From contig CAWCVJ010000003.1 of NCBI GenBank assembly GCA_963799065.1, positions 558,001-622,000 of the forward strand: a stretch of 64,000 nucleotides of DNA, read 5' to 3'. The notes under the pieces were generated by a model, which ran no database searches, had not been told where the DNA came from, and saw only the letters and a program-made list of their open reading frames with translations. This document shows, in pieces, positions 18,041-26,825 of this stretch. This DNA is from JAJPHW01 sp963799065. Its GTDB lineage: Bacteria; Acidobacteriota; Terriglobia; Terriglobales; Acidobacteriaceae. A program made the position numbers and the translations under genes. Positions within the stretch are counted from its first letter, which is position 1. The number at the start of each line of letters is the position of its first letter.

Positions 18041-18526
18041 CTAGAGATAGCTAAGACGTACCCTCATCGCTGGTTCCGACACTTCAAGTTCAGCAGCGAG
18101 TACAGATACCGCCGTGCAGCCTCGCTCTTGAAGTTTGCGGATGAGCCGAACAGGCATGAGGATATCAGCCGCCAGTTGATTGGCTTGCACTTCTTCCTTG
18201 GTAGAGAGGCCACTGCGATACATCGCGTCGTCTGATAGTTCATCGCCTATCTTGTCCCGATGGAGAATGAAGTGCGCGATTTCATGAGCGATCGTAAATC
18301 TCTTTCGGCGATAAGACTCCGAAGCCTTCACCCCGATGCTATAGCCGCTCTCTCCGCCATTTAAGGGATCCTTGAAAATCTTGCCCGAAATGTTCTCCGG
18401 CAGTTCATGCATCTCCCAAACGTTGAGGCCCAAATCATTGGCGATTGCCACAACATTAACCGGCGGTTCCGCCTGGTGTCGTAGGATTATCTGTCCCGGG
18501 GTTTGTTGTTTGGTTTGTGCTTCCAC
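18041..18526 (-). CDS. ImmA/IrrE-type metallopeptidase
   Basis: 161 residues. The zinc site HEIAH is at 81-85 and the third ligand is in EVQANQLAADILMP (Glu near 112). The N-terminal PPVNVVAIANDLGL and the YRRKRFTIAHEIAHFILH block are classic for the family, whose members cleave a DNA-binding repressor in response to stress (IrrE, ImmA). No XRE-type repressor is encoded next to it. Its first ATG lies inside the 3' end of the upstream membrane-protein gene, giving a 71-bp out-of-frame overlap, and no later start would leave the domain intact. Its target is unknown. Confidence 0.9.
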   Translation of the reverse strand: MEAQTKQQTPGQIILRHQAEPPVNVVAIANDLGLNVWEMHELPENISGKIFKDPLNGGESGYSIGVKASESYRRKRFTIAHEIAHFILHRDKIGDELSDDAMYRSGLSTKEEVQANQLAADILMPVRLIRKLQERGCTAVSVLAAELEVSEPAMRVRLSYL

Positions 18527-18959
18527 TTGGGCCCTCCTCTCCCGGATAGTTAGGAATTACTACCGTTTCCTGATCTTTAGATGCTGCCGGACTGGCTTCG
18601 GACTGAGCTGCTGGCATCTCTAATCCTAAAGCCATATCTTCCAACCATTTGTCTTTATTTGCAAGAATGGTTGCTTCGGCTTGCTCCTTCGCGGCTTTTG
18701 TAGCAGCAATCGTGGCCCGGGAAAGAAGATGCTCAAGGGATACTTCCCTTGCGGAAACTGCCGCCTGCGTTTTAACAGCATCCATCATGCCGCCATAGCC
18801 CCACCAGGCCGCAACTGCCACTACTACGGCCATAATCGTCAACATGATCGCAAGTAAAGCGACCATGAGGCCGATACCCGCGAGCATGATGACAATCCAA
18901 GCGTCAAAACTCATGATGTTATAGAGCGCGAATAATATCTGGATGAAAAATTTCAGCAC
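18456..18959 (-). CDS. Membrane protein overlapping the ImmA-type gene
   Basis: 167 residues. One or two N-terminal membrane helices (about 3-15 and a long Met/Ala/Val-rich 20-55) are followed by a helical, Ala-rich amphipathic segment (60-115, possible coiled coil) and a disordered Pro/Gly/Thr-rich tail (PTTPGGTAG at the end). No motif is recognised. The tail is written in the same DNA as the first 23 codons of the protease gene. The pair is co-transcribed, so this protein may be the substrate, anchor or sensor for the protease. That is inference only. Confidence 0.65.
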   Translation of the reverse strand: MLKFFIQILFALYNIMSFDAWIVIMLAGIGLMVALLAIMLTIMAVVVAVAAWWGYGGMMDAVKTQAAVSAREVSLEHLLSRATIAATKAAKEQAEATILANKDKWLEDMALGLEMPAAQSEASPAASKDQETVVIPNYPGEEGPSGSTNQTTNPGTDNPTTPGGTAG

Positions 18960-19048
18960 CGGAATTGCGCCGCCCGGTTATACCCCCAATCAACACACCA
19001 AAGGGCACTCCTGAATACTCTATGTCTCCAAAACCACCACCCCAAACA

Positions 19049-19057
19049 TGCTATAAT
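19049..19057 (+). promoter_or_regulatory. Extended -10 element of gyrB
   Basis: TGCTATAAT: a consensus -10 with the TG extension, 118 bp before the gyrB ATG. I see no good -35, which extended -10 promoters can do without. Confidence 0.55.
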
Positions 19058-19174
19058 CAAGCGTACCTCAAATCAGCGTAAGTGCCCATTATTTCAGCCA
19101 TTTGAGCAGTTTCCAGATGCCTGAGAATAGCGCGCTGGCCGGATGTCGATTTCCGGCACTTTCCACGGAGCTGA

Positions 19175-21760
19175 ATGGCAACCAAAGAACTCGACGTACC
19201 TGTTGATCCAAAGGCAAAAGGCGGCGCAGCCACGCCCGCCAATGGCGATTACACCGCCGACTCCATCAAGGTTTTGGGCGGCATGGAAGCGGTCCGCAAG
19301 CGCCCCGCAATGTATATCGGCTCGACCGGCGAGCTCGGCCTGCACCATCTCGTCTACGAAGTCGTCGACAACTCGGTCGACGAAGCGCTCGCCGGCCACG
19401 CCGACAAGATTGAAGTCGCGATTCATCTCGACAACTCCATCACCGTAGTCGACAACGGCCGCGGCATTCCCGTCGACAACATGGACATCGACGGCGAAAA
19501 AATTCCCGCCGCGCAAGTCGTCATGACCACGCTGCACGCGGGCGGAAAATTCGATAGCTCGACCTATAAAGTTTCCGGCGGACTCCACGGCGTCGGCGTC
19601 TCCTGCGTCAACGCGCTCAGCGAAGAATTCGATCTGGAAATCTGGCGCGACGGATTCACCTGGGAACAGACGTACTCAAAAGGCGACCCGACAAGCAAAC
19701 TAAAGAAAGCTGGAGCCACCAAGAAGCGCGGAACAAAAGTTCATTTCCTTCCGGATCGCTCCATCTTCACCGCCACCGAATACAACTTCGACACGCTTGC
19801 CCAGCGCCTGCGCGAACTGGCTTTTCTGAACAAAGGTTTAACCATCACGCTCACCGATGAGCGCACCACCGACGCCAAGTCTGGCGAAGCGAAGACGGCT
19901 GAATTCAAATATTCCGGCGGCATCGCCGAGTTCATCAAGCATCTGAATCGCGGCAAGCAAGTGCTGCACGAGAAGCCCATCTACATGGAAGCCGAGCGCG
20001 ATCAGGTCGCGATGGAAATCGGACTGCAATATAACGACGCCTACTCCGAGACCGTTTTCAGCTTCGCCAATAACATCAACACCATCGACGGTGGCTCGCA
20101 TCTCTCCGGCTTCCGCACCGCGTTGACCCGCACCATCAACTCCGCCGGTCAGTCGATGGGCCTCTTCAAAGACGTAAAAGAAAATCTCACCGGCGACGAC
20201 GTTCGCGAAGGCCTGGTCGCGGTCATCAGCGTGAAGTTATCGCAGCCGCAATTCGAAGGACAAACCAAAGGCAAGCTCAATTCCGACATCGCCGGAACCG
20301 TGCAAGCGCTGGTCAACGAAAAACTCGGCGCGTATCTCGAACAGAATCCCAGCGTCGCCAAGAAAATCATCAACAAAGCCATCGACGCCGCTCGCGCCCG
20401 CGAGGCCGCCCGCAAAGCCCGCGACCTCACGCGCCGTAAAGGCGCTCTCGACGGCGGCGGCCTTCCCGGCAAACTAGCGGATTGTTCCGAACGCCAGCCC
20501 GATCGCTGTGAGCTGTTCCTGGTCGAGGGTGAATCGGCAGGCGGCACGGCCAAACAAGGCCGCGATCGCCGTTTTCAGGCCATCCTGCCACTCAAGGGGA
20601 AAATTCTTAACGTAGAAAAAGCCCGCTACGACAAGATGCTCGGCCACGAAGAAATTCGCGCCATGATCACCGCGCTGGGCACGGGCATCTCGAAAGAAGA
20701 CTTCGATCCCGCCAAGCTGCGCTACGGCAAAATCATTCTGATGACCGACGCCGACGTCGACGGCAGTCACATCCGCACCCTGCTGCTCACATTCTTCTTC
20801 CGCCACATGCAAGAGCTCATCAAGCGTGGCAACGTCTTCATCGCGCAGCCGCCGCTCTTCTCCATCAAGAAGGGCAAGAAGATGCAGTACATCAAAGACG
20901 AGCGCGAACTAGTGAAGGTAATGGTAAAGCGCGCGTCGGACGGCTTGTCGGTACGCTACGGCGAGGGCGCAGCGAAAATCGACGGCACAACTCTCGCCAA
21001 ATTCGTCACCGTCCTCGACGAGTACATCGGCTTCTTCGACAAAGTCAGCCGACGCCTGCGCGAGGAACGCATCACCGAACTTCTCCCCAAGCTGGATTTA
21101 TCCAAGCGCGCCGACTTTGAAGGCGACAAGTCTTCCGCACCGAAGAAAATCGAAAAGCTCGAAGGCTCCGTGAAAAAGCTTCAGAAAGAATTGAAGCTCA
21201 AAGAAGTCGCCACCCACTTCGACGAGGAACACAATCTCTGGGAACTGCGCATCGTCAACGCCGACGGCGCCGAACACCGCGTCAACTGGGAGTTCGCTTC
21301 CACTCCTGAATATCGCCAGATGATGTCGAAGTACAAACAAATCGAACCCTACATGGAGCCACCCTTCATCGTCGAAACTCTGCCCAAGGCCGGCAAAACG
21401 AAAGCCGACGAAGAAGCCGACACCGAAGCCGCCGAAACCGACGAGCAGAAAGTAGCGAAGAAGAAATCCGCCGAGCCAGTCATAGTAGAAAAAGCCACAG
21501 CCCGCGAGCTTCATGAATACGTCCTCGCCGAAGGCAAAAAAGAGTACGACATTCAGCGTTACAAAGGCCTCGGCGAAATGACCGCCCCGCAACTATGGGA
21601 AACGACGATGGACCCCGAGAAGCGCACATTACTCTCCGTCCGCCTCGAAGACATCGCCGAATGCGAAACCATCTTCACCACCCTCATGGGCGAAGACGTA
21701 GAAGCCCGCCGCAAATTCATCGAAGACAACGCACTCGATGTGAAGAACCTGGATATTTGA
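19175..21760 (+). CDS. gyrB: DNA gyrase subunit B
   Basis: 861 residues. The GHKL ATPase part shows YEVVDNSVDEALAGH, DNGRGIPVD and GGLHGVGVSCVNALS. The TOPRIM part shows LFLVEGESAGGTAKQGRDR and LMTDADVDGSHIRTLLLTFFFR, and the C-terminal domain ends in YKGLGEM and a normal tail. The subunit binds ATP and, with GyrA, introduces negative supercoils. It is some 60 residues longer than the E. coli type. The extra length lies in a Lys/Glu-rich linker after the TOPRIM domain (about 645-770). gyrA is on the same strand 10.5 kb away, so the two are not an operon. Confidence 0.97.
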   Translation: MATKELDVPVDPKAKGGAATPANGDYTADSIKVLGGMEAVRKRPAMYIGSTGELGLHHLVYEVVDNSVDEALAGHADKIEVAIHLDNSITVVDNGRGIPVDNMDIDGEKIPAAQVVMTTLHAGGKFDSSTYKVSGGLHGVGVSCVNALSEEFDLEIWRDGFTWEQTYSKGDPTSKLKKAGATKKRGTKVHFLPDRSIFTATEYNFDTLAQRLRELAFLNKGLTITLTDERTTDAKSGEAKTAEFKYSGGIAEFIKHLNRGKQVLHEKPIYMEAERDQVAMEIGLQYNDAYSETVFSFANNINTIDGGSHLSGFRTALTRTINSAGQSMGLFKDVKENLTGDDVREGLVAVISVKLSQPQFEGQTKGKLNSDIAGTVQALVNEKLGAYLEQNPSVAKKIINKAIDAARAREAARKARDLTRRKGALDGGGLPGKLADCSERQPDRCELFLVEGESAGGTAKQGRDRRFQAILPLKGKILNVEKARYDKMLGHEEIRAMITALGTGISKEDFDPAKLRYGKIILMTDADVDGSHIRTLLLTFFFRHMQELIKRGNVFIAQPPLFSIKKGKKMQYIKDERELVKVMVKRASDGLSVRYGEGAAKIDGTTLAKFVTVLDEYIGFFDKVSRRLREERITELLPKLDLSKRADFEGDKSSAPKKIEKLEGSVKKLQKELKLKEVATHFDEEHNLWELRIVNADGAEHRVNWEFASTPEYRQMMSKYKQIEPYMEPPFIVETLPKAGKTKADEEADTEAAETDEQKVAKKKSAEPVIVEKATARELHEYVLAEGKKEYDIQRYKGLGEMTAPQLWETTMDPEKRTLLSVRLEDIAECETIFTTLMGEDVEARRKFIEDNALDVKNLDI

Positions 21761-21776
21761 TCCTGCGAGGTTGCGC

Positions 21777-22367
21777 ATGAGACTCGGTTTAATCTTGATA
21801 GCCATTTTGGTGAGTTCCGTCGCTCATGCTCAAGGCTGCAAGAAGGCAAGCTTCGAGGGCAGGGTCGAGGGAGGCGAGTCATACCGATTCAATATCACGC
21901 CCGACCTGAAAGTGAGTCTTGAACCGCTTAAGTCCAACTGGGGCTGGCAGGTGACCGTTTCACCAAAGGATTCGACCGACGACTGGACGTTCCCCGTAAA
22001 CATGCCTTTGCGAACAGGCGAATCCCAGCTGCTTGGCACAGGCTATGGGACAACCGCGAGAGAAAGATTGAAATTCGGCGCAGAGGTGAAGTTCGTTCTC
22101 ACCACGGCAGACTATGCCCGCTACTCGAAATTGGCCGCGGAGACTCTTGAGTCGTCGCGGCCCGAGGCAGCAGGGGAATACATTCGCTTGCTCCCTAAAA
22201 TCCCGGCAGGCGTGATTGCAATAAATGTTCAGGAGTACGATCAGACGGGGTCCCCGGAGACCGTCGCTTGGATGCGATTCAAGGGTTCGATTGTCGTTCC
22301 AGAGTCATTCGATCTAGGCGGAGACACTCGGTGGGTTTCCGTTCCGCGCGGCAAGGGTTCGGATTAG
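21777..22367 (+). CDS. Secreted protein of unknown function
   Basis: 196 residues from the ATG at 21777 (GAGG upstream, which I prefer to a TTG two codons earlier). It has a signal peptide (cleavage near AHA-Q) and a mature part with a Cys, beta-rich phrases (YRFNITPDLKVSLEP, WGWQVTVSP) and no known motif. It follows gyrB by 16 bp, probably reading through from it, and its stop overlaps the end of the convergent PIN gene by four bases. Confidence 0.65.
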   Translation: MRLGLILIAILVSSVAHAQGCKKASFEGRVEGGESYRFNITPDLKVSLEPLKSNWGWQVTVSPKDSTDDWTFPVNMPLRTGESQLLGTGYGTTARERLKFGAEVKFVLTTADYARYSKLAAETLESSRPEAAGEYIRLLPKIPAGVIAINVQEYDQTGSPETVAWMRFKGSIVVPESFDLGGDTRWVSVPRGKGSD

Positions 22368-22789
22368 AGCACAACCAGTTCTGCAACCTTCCCACGCAGT
22401 GCGCGGTCAAAACTAACAAACTTCAAGCCTGCCGCAACCGCGAAAGCCAGAAGATAAGCGTCCGCCCACATCTTTGGTGACTGGCTGGATAAGCGCGAGT
22501 GTGAGCGAAATTCTTCCTCAATGTCATGCGGCTCTGCAAGAAGGGAAATTCGCGTATCGGCCAAAACGCGATCCCAAACCTTCCATGCTCCCGACATGGT
22601 CTTAGTGTCGCCACCCATCACGCTCTCAGTGGTGAGGAGCCGGAGCACGGTGATTTGTGTGAAGCGGCAGAAAAAGAACTGCTCCTCGCCAGCCGCCTCA
22701 AACCACTTCCTCGCTCTCTCCGAGTGAAGATGCCGGTCCCATAGGAGCGCAATCCACACGTTGGAATCAGGGAAATTCAACGTGTTCAT
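22364..22789 (-). CDS. PIN-domain ribonuclease toxin (VapC-like)
   Basis: 141 residues. PIN acidic residues are visible in FPDSNVWIALL (Asp8), the FTQITVLRLLT segment typical of VapC toxins, MWADAYLLAFAVAAG and VSFDRAL at the end. VapC proteins cleave specific tRNAs or rRNA and are held in check by a VapB antitoxin. The gene overlaps the end of its antitoxin gene by 23 bp, as in many TA pairs, so the two form an operon. Confidence 0.88.
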   Translation of the reverse strand: MNTLNFPDSNVWIALLWDRHLHSERARKWFEAAGEEQFFFCRFTQITVLRLLTTESVMGGDTKTMSGAWKVWDRVLADTRISLLAEPHDIEEEFRSHSRLSSQSPKMWADAYLLAFAVAAGLKFVSFDRALRGKVAELVVL

Positions 22790-23006
22790 AGATCTGCTCG
22801 TTCGTCAGTTCCACCTTGGGGCCTTTGGAAACGATGATGGGGAATTGCACTCTCTTCGATCGTGGCCGTTGTCCTTGGAGCAGCATACTCTTGACTCCTG
22901 CCAACACCAACGCACGGACGGAACTTCCTTTGGCAGCCGCCTGTTCCTTTAGCTTCCGGTAAAGGGGAGCGGGAATATCGACAGTTGTGCGGACTGATTC
23001 CGGCAT
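22767..23006 (-). CDS. VapB-like antitoxin
   Basis: 79 residues from the ATG at 23006, with GAGG seven bases upstream. The N terminus is a ribbon-helix-helix type DNA-binding module (SVRTTVDIPAPLYRKLKEQAAAKGSSVRALVLAGV), and the C-terminal half (VELTNEQIYEHVEFP) is the expected toxin-binding tail. It should repress its own promoter together with VapC. A perfect inverted repeat at 23018-23042 is the likely operator. Confidence 0.82.
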   Translation of the reverse strand: MPESVRTTVDIPAPLYRKLKEQAAAKGSSVRALVLAGVKSMLLQGQRPRSKRVQFPIIVSKGPKVELTNEQIYEHVEFP

Positions 23007-23017
23007 GACCTCAATTG

Positions 23018-23042
23018 TTCCATAAGTGCCATAAATATGGAA
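23018..23042. promoter_or_regulatory. Inverted repeat, probable VapB operator
   Basis: TTCCATA and TATGGAA form a perfect inverted repeat with an 11-base spacer, lying 12 bp upstream of the antitoxin start and between it and the divergent gene at 23097. Position and symmetry fit autoregulation by the antitoxin. Confidence 0.55.
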
Positions 23043-23096
23043 GAGGAATTGTCCGTGCGATTTTCCGATTCTCATAGCCGGATGTAAGATATCGCC

Positions 23097-23609
23097 ATGA
23101 ACATACCCGACCTGCTAGGAGTCCTAACGATGATGATGACCCTGTCCGCTCTAGCCCAATCCGGAAGCGCTCCGTCACCCGATGAGACTGCCATCCGCGC
23201 CATCGTCGACTCCGAAGTCGCCGCCTGGAACCGCGGAGACGCCAAAGCCTTCGCCGCCCATTTTGAACAGGACGGCTCCTTCACCAACATCCTCGGCCAA
23301 ATCAGTTTCGATCACGCCACCTTCGAACAGCGTCACACCCACATCTTCGCAACGGTCTACAAAGGGAGCACGATGAAGCAGAACATCCAGCGCATAAAGT
23401 TCGTCACTCCCGATGTGGCGCTCGTCGACGGCGAAGCGCTGGTGACAGGCTTCCAGCGCCTGCCTCCAGGAGTCCAAGCCCCAGACGGCATCCTGCGCAC
23501 CGAATTGCAGCAGCTCTTCGTAAAGCGCAACGGCGAATGGTGGGTCGCATCCTTCCACAACGTAGACGTCAAGCCTCTGCCGCCGCAGGCCGCAATGCCT
23601 CCGCACTAG
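23097..23609 (+). CDS. SgcJ/EcaC-type SnoaL-like (NTF2-fold) secreted protein
   Basis: 170 residues with a signal peptide (about 1-21, ending in LAQ). The rest is one SnoaL/DUF4440-like domain of the SgcJ/EcaC type: DETAIRAIVDSEVAAWNRGDAKAFAAHFEQDGSF, FEQRHTHIFATVYKGST, and a final ELQQLFVKRNGEWWVASFHNVDV. Such cone-shaped folds bind small hydrophobic molecules or act as isomerases. Most genomic copies have no known substrate. It sits between two toxin-antitoxin loci but shows no link to them. Confidence 0.85.
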   Translation: MNIPDLLGVLTMMMTLSALAQSGSAPSPDETAIRAIVDSEVAAWNRGDAKAFAAHFEQDGSFTNILGQISFDHATFEQRHTHIFATVYKGSTMKQNIQRIKFVTPDVALVDGEALVTGFQRLPPGVQAPDGILRTELQQLFVKRNGEWWVASFHNVDVKPLPPQAAMPPH

Positions 23610-23622
23610 GCGCAACTTCGTG

Positions 23623-23651
23623 TTGTCCGGATCTGCTTCCGGCATTATAAT
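23623..23651 (+). promoter_or_regulatory. Sigma-70-type promoter of the AbrB-Doc pair
   Basis: TTGTCC (-35, 23623-23628) and TATAAT (-10, 23646-23651) are 17 bp apart, the ideal spacing. The -10 lies within an ATTAT-A-ATAAT palindrome, which could be bound by the AbrB-type antitoxin. Confidence 0.7.
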
Positions 23652-23672
23652 AATCATAGCCATGGAGGCTCC

Positions 23673-23894
23673 ATGAAACTCAAGCTCCGCGCCGTTGGCA
23701 CATCCACCGGAGTCCTTCTCCCGAAAGAAATGCTCGCCCGCCTGAAAGTGAAAAGAGAGGACACGCTCTTCGCCGTTGAAACTCCAGAAGGCTACTTGCT
23801 CACACCCTACGACCCTGAAGTCGATCGCCAACTTGGCAAAGGCCGCGAGTTCATGGCCAAATATCGAGAGACCTTCCGGGCGCTGGCGAAGTGA
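23673..23894 (+). CDS. AbrB/SpoVT-domain antitoxin (MazE-like)
   Basis: 73 residues, with GGAGG upstream of the ATG. The N-terminal half is a swapped-hairpin AbrB fold (LRAVGTSTGVLLPKEMLARLKVKREDTLFAVETPEGYLL), a DNA-binding beta-sheet dimer. The C-terminal half is an acidic/basic helix that would wrap the toxin. It overlaps the toxin start by four bases (GTGA), and the pair has a consensus promoter in front. Confidence 0.88.
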   Translation: MKLKLRAVGTSTGVLLPKEMLARLKVKREDTLFAVETPEGYLLTPYDPEVDRQLGKGREFMAKYRETFRALAK

Positions 23895-24289
23895 GACGTC
23901 CGGTCTGGATTGACCGGCGCGCACTCCTCCTGCTACACAGCGAAACTCTAGCCGAGCACGGAGGGCTATCCGGCTTCCGCGATGAAGGCCTGTTCGATGC
24001 CGCTCTGGCCCGTCCGCAACACATCCACGCTTACGAACCCGACGCCGATCTCGCGCGCCTCGCCGCCGCGTATGCTTTCGGCCTCGCCCGCAATCATCCT
24101 TTCAACGATGGCAACAAACGAGTAGGATTTCTCGCAGCGGGTCTATTTCTCATGCTCAATGGCCGTGAATTGCAAGTCGACCAAGCTGATGCCGTCACCA
24201 CAATCGAACGCCTCGCGGCAGGTAAACTTCCGGAAGCAGACTTGGCAGCCTGGATTCGCGAACACATGGTTCGCCCGAAGCGCAGCTAG
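23891..24289 (+). CDS. doc: Doc (death-on-curing) type Fic-fold toxin
   Basis: 132 residues from a GTG that overlaps the antitoxin stop. The Fic/Doc active site is complete: HPFNDGNKRVGF (HxFx(D/E)GNKR) after the helix AAAYAFGLARN. Doc phosphorylates EF-Tu and halts translation. Classical Doc is paired with Phd. Here the antitoxin is of the AbrB type, a mixed pairing seen in other genomes. The length is normal for the family. Confidence 0.92.
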   Translation: MRRPVWIDRRALLLLHSETLAEHGGLSGFRDEGLFDAALARPQHIHAYEPDADLARLAAAYAFGLARNHPFNDGNKRVGFLAAGLFLMLNGRELQVDQADAVTTIERLAAGKLPEADLAAWIREHMVRPKRS

Positions 24290-24302
24290 TCTAGCAAAAA
24301 CA

Positions 24303-25166
24303 ATGCGCATCGCCCTCGTCACTTCCGCAGATTTCCCTGACCTAACCGACGACGACAGGGCGTTACTTCAGCCCCTGCAAGATCGCGGCCACTCAGCAGA
24401 ACCCGCAATCTGGAGCGCTCCCAAATGCGACTGGGCTGCCTACGACCTAATCGTGATCCGCTCCTGCTGGGATTACCATCTGCGCCTTATGGAGTTTCTG
24501 CGCTGGATCGCATCGTTGGAAGAACGCAACTGCAACTTGTGGAATCCTCCTGCCATGATTCGCTGGAACGCCGACAAAACTTATCTTCGCGAACTCGGCG
24601 CACGCGGCGTTTCAATAGTCCCCACCCTCTGGTTCGAGCCGGACTCGCGAGTTGATCTTCAATACGATATCCGCAATGCTGGATGGAGTAAAGCCGTCAT
24701 CAAGCCCCGCGTATCCGCAACCGCGTATCGCACAGAAGTAGTCGAGACGGAACAAGCCGACGCCGCGCAGGAGCTGTTCGACGACCTACTGCATGGCCCT
24801 GGAGTGATGGTGCAGAAGTTCATGGACAGCATCGTCACTCACGGCGAATGGTCGCTCATGTTCTTCGCCGGACGCTACAGTCACGCAGTCCTCAAAACGC
24901 CGAAGTGCGGGGATTTCCGCGTCCAACACGATTTCGGCGGCAGCTCGGCGAGCGCAGTCCCTCCGGATTACGTGATTGAAGCTGCCGCCAAATCCATCCG
25001 GACGCTCGATTCGATTCCTCTTTACGCGCGGGTCGACGGCCTCGAAAGTGACGGCGAATTCATGTTAATGGAACAGGAACTAATCGAGCCTGCTCTCTTT
25101 CTGGATTCCTCGCCGGACGCGGCAGACAGTCTTGCGGGAGCCATCGCTGCCTCCGCCGGTGTCTAA
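24303..25166 (+). CDS. ATP-grasp domain protein (DcsG-like)
   Basis: 287 residues from the ATG at 24303. The early phrases DLIVIRSCWDYHLRLMEFLRWI and LWNPPAMIRWNADKTYLRELGARGVSIVPT, then VIKPRVSATAYRT and an acidic cluster near the end (YARVDGLESDGEFMLMEQELIEPALF), are those of ATP-grasp ligases related to the cycloserine-biosynthesis enzyme DcsG. They join a carboxylate to an amine or peptide using ATP. No other biosynthesis genes are adjacent, so the substrate is unknown. The gene begins 13 bp after doc and may share its transcript. Confidence 0.8.
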   Translation: MRIALVTSADFPDLTDDDRALLQPLQDRGHSAEPAIWSAPKCDWAAYDLIVIRSCWDYHLRLMEFLRWIASLEERNCNLWNPPAMIRWNADKTYLRELGARGVSIVPTLWFEPDSRVDLQYDIRNAGWSKAVIKPRVSATAYRTEVVETEQADAAQELFDDLLHGPGVMVQKFMDSIVTHGEWSLMFFAGRYSHAVLKTPKCGDFRVQHDFGGSSASAVPPDYVIEAAAKSIRTLDSIPLYARVDGLESDGEFMLMEQELIEPALFLDSSPDAADSLAGAIAASAGV

Positions 25167-25300
25167 GTTACCAGCGAGTTACGACAGAACTCGCGCCGTT
25201 CGCGCGAAGAGATGCAAGTTTTCCAGCCGACCACGTTCTCCTCCCAAGGCCGGAAATCTCCTCCTTCCGCACCGAACGAATTCGCTAATCGGGAGGGACT

Positions 25301-26773
25301 ATGAAGCGCTTGCTCTGCATGATGCTTTTCGCCGCCGCTGCCGTCGCCCAGCAGCCGGCCGACTCGAACGCCCCAGCTTTAACCATCTACAACCAAAACT
25401 TTTTCGTCGCGCGTGAACATCTGCCGCTCGACTTAACCGCTGGCGTCAACCACGTCGACTACGCCGGAATCGCCGCGCATCTCGAACCCGACTCCGTTAT
25501 CCTCCGCGATCCCGCCGGACGCCCGCTGCAAGTGCTGGAGCAGAACTACCGCAACGATCCCGTCTCGCAGGAACTGTTGCTGTCATTCTACGAAGGCAAG
25601 ACTATCGACTTTCTTCAGCCAGACAAGACGACCGTCAAAGGCAAGATCATCCGCAGCGGATACATTCCCAGCTCTAACTATGGACAGAGCTACCAGGCGC
25701 CAAACATCACGCAGCCCATCATCGAAATAGACGGCATTTTGCGCTTCGGCCTACCCGGCCAGCCGCTATTTCCCGCGCTCTCGAATGACTCAATTCTGAA
25801 GCCAACGTTAAGCTGGCTTCTGCAAAGCCCGTCCCCGGCCAAATTCGACGCCGAACTCTCCTACGTCAGCGGAGGCATGAGCTGGCAGGCGGACTACAAC
25901 CTCGTCGTCTCCGACAATCCCGCCGCGAAAGCCGACCTGCTCGACATGATCGGATGGGTCACGATTCAAAATCAGAGCGGCAAGACTTTTGAAAATGCGA
26001 ACATCAAGTTACTAGCCGGAGATGTCAACAAGATCGAGGGCGGCCCGGCCCGCAATCGCATGTATGCCGCTGCCAAAGCGGCCGACATGGCCGCCGAAGC
26101 CCCGGCCGTAACTGAGAAATCCTTCGACGAATTTCACCTCTACACTTTGCAGCGCCCCACCACGCTGCACGACAACGAAACTAAACAAGTCGAATTCGTC
26201 CGCGCCAGCGCCATTCACGCCCAGCGCCTCTACATTTACGACGGAGCGCAGTTTCCCCAGTACGGTTACTCGCCTGAACAAATCCGCCAGGATCAAAACT
26301 ACGGCACCCAATCCAATCCCAAAGTCTGGGTCATGGAAGAGTTCAAAAACTCCGAAGCGAACCGTCTCGGCATCGCCCTACCCAAAGGCAAGCTGCGCTT
26401 CTATCGCCGCGACACCGACGGACACCTCGAATTCATCGGCGAAAATCAGATCGACCACACACCCAAAGACGAAACTCTGCGCCTCTACACCGGCAACGCC
26501 TTCGACGTGGTCGGCGAGCGCAAGCGCACCAACTATCACATGGAATCCGGCCAGCACTGGATGGAGGAGTCCTTCGAAATCCGCGTCCGCAATCACAAAA
26601 AAGAGCCAGTCAACGTCCGCGTCGTCGAACACATGTACCGTTGGACGAATTGGAAGCTAAACGCCGAGCCCGAAGGAGCCCACAAGACCGATGCGCAGAC
26701 GATGGAATTCCCGGTGACAGTCGACCCAGATGGAGAGCGGGTCATCGATTACACAGTGCATTATTCGTGGTAA
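25301..26773 (+). CDS. Secreted DUF4139-domain protein
   Basis: 490 residues from the ATG at 25301 with GGAGGGACT upstream. It has a signal peptide (about 1-17). The C-terminal two-thirds form the DUF4139 beta-rich domain: LSYVSGGMSWQADYNLVVS, MIGWVTIQNQSGKTFENANIKLLAGDV, NYHMESGQHWMEESFEIRVRNHKKEPVNVRVVEHM. These proteins are widespread, extracellular or periplasmic, and have no settled function. A short stem-loop follows the stop, where the convergent CPBP gene ends. It is monocistronic. Confidence 0.9.
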   Translation: MKRLLCMMLFAAAAVAQQPADSNAPALTIYNQNFFVAREHLPLDLTAGVNHVDYAGIAAHLEPDSVILRDPAGRPLQVLEQNYRNDPVSQELLLSFYEGKTIDFLQPDKTTVKGKIIRSGYIPSSNYGQSYQAPNITQPIIEIDGILRFGLPGQPLFPALSNDSILKPTLSWLLQSPSPAKFDAELSYVSGGMSWQADYNLVVSDNPAAKADLLDMIGWVTIQNQSGKTFENANIKLLAGDVNKIEGGPARNRMYAAAKAADMAAEAPAVTEKSFDEFHLYTLQRPTTLHDNETKQVEFVRASAIHAQRLYIYDGAQFPQYGYSPEQIRQDQNYGTQSNPKVWVMEEFKNSEANRLGIALPKGKLRFYRRDTDGHLEFIGENQIDHTPKDETLRLYTGNAFDVVGERKRTNYHMESGQHWMEESFEIRVRNHKKEPVNVRVVEHMYRWTNWKLNAEPEGAHKTDAQTMEFPVTVDPDGERVIDYTVHYSW

Positions 26774-26774
26774 G

Positions 26775-26815
26775 GCGCCCACCCTGTCGCAACCCAAAGC
26801 GAGAGAGGTGGGGGC
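26775..26815. repeat. Hairpin between convergent genes (probable terminator/repeat)
   Basis: GCGCCCACC pairs with GGTGGGGGC (one mismatch) around a 23-base loop containing GTCGC and GCGAG. It lies between the ends of the DUF4139 gene and the CPBP gene, so it can serve both strands. A similar GCGAAAGGGTGGG string occurs near 3500, which hints at a dispersed family. Confidence 0.5.
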
Positions 26816-26825
26816 ACCGGTTTTC

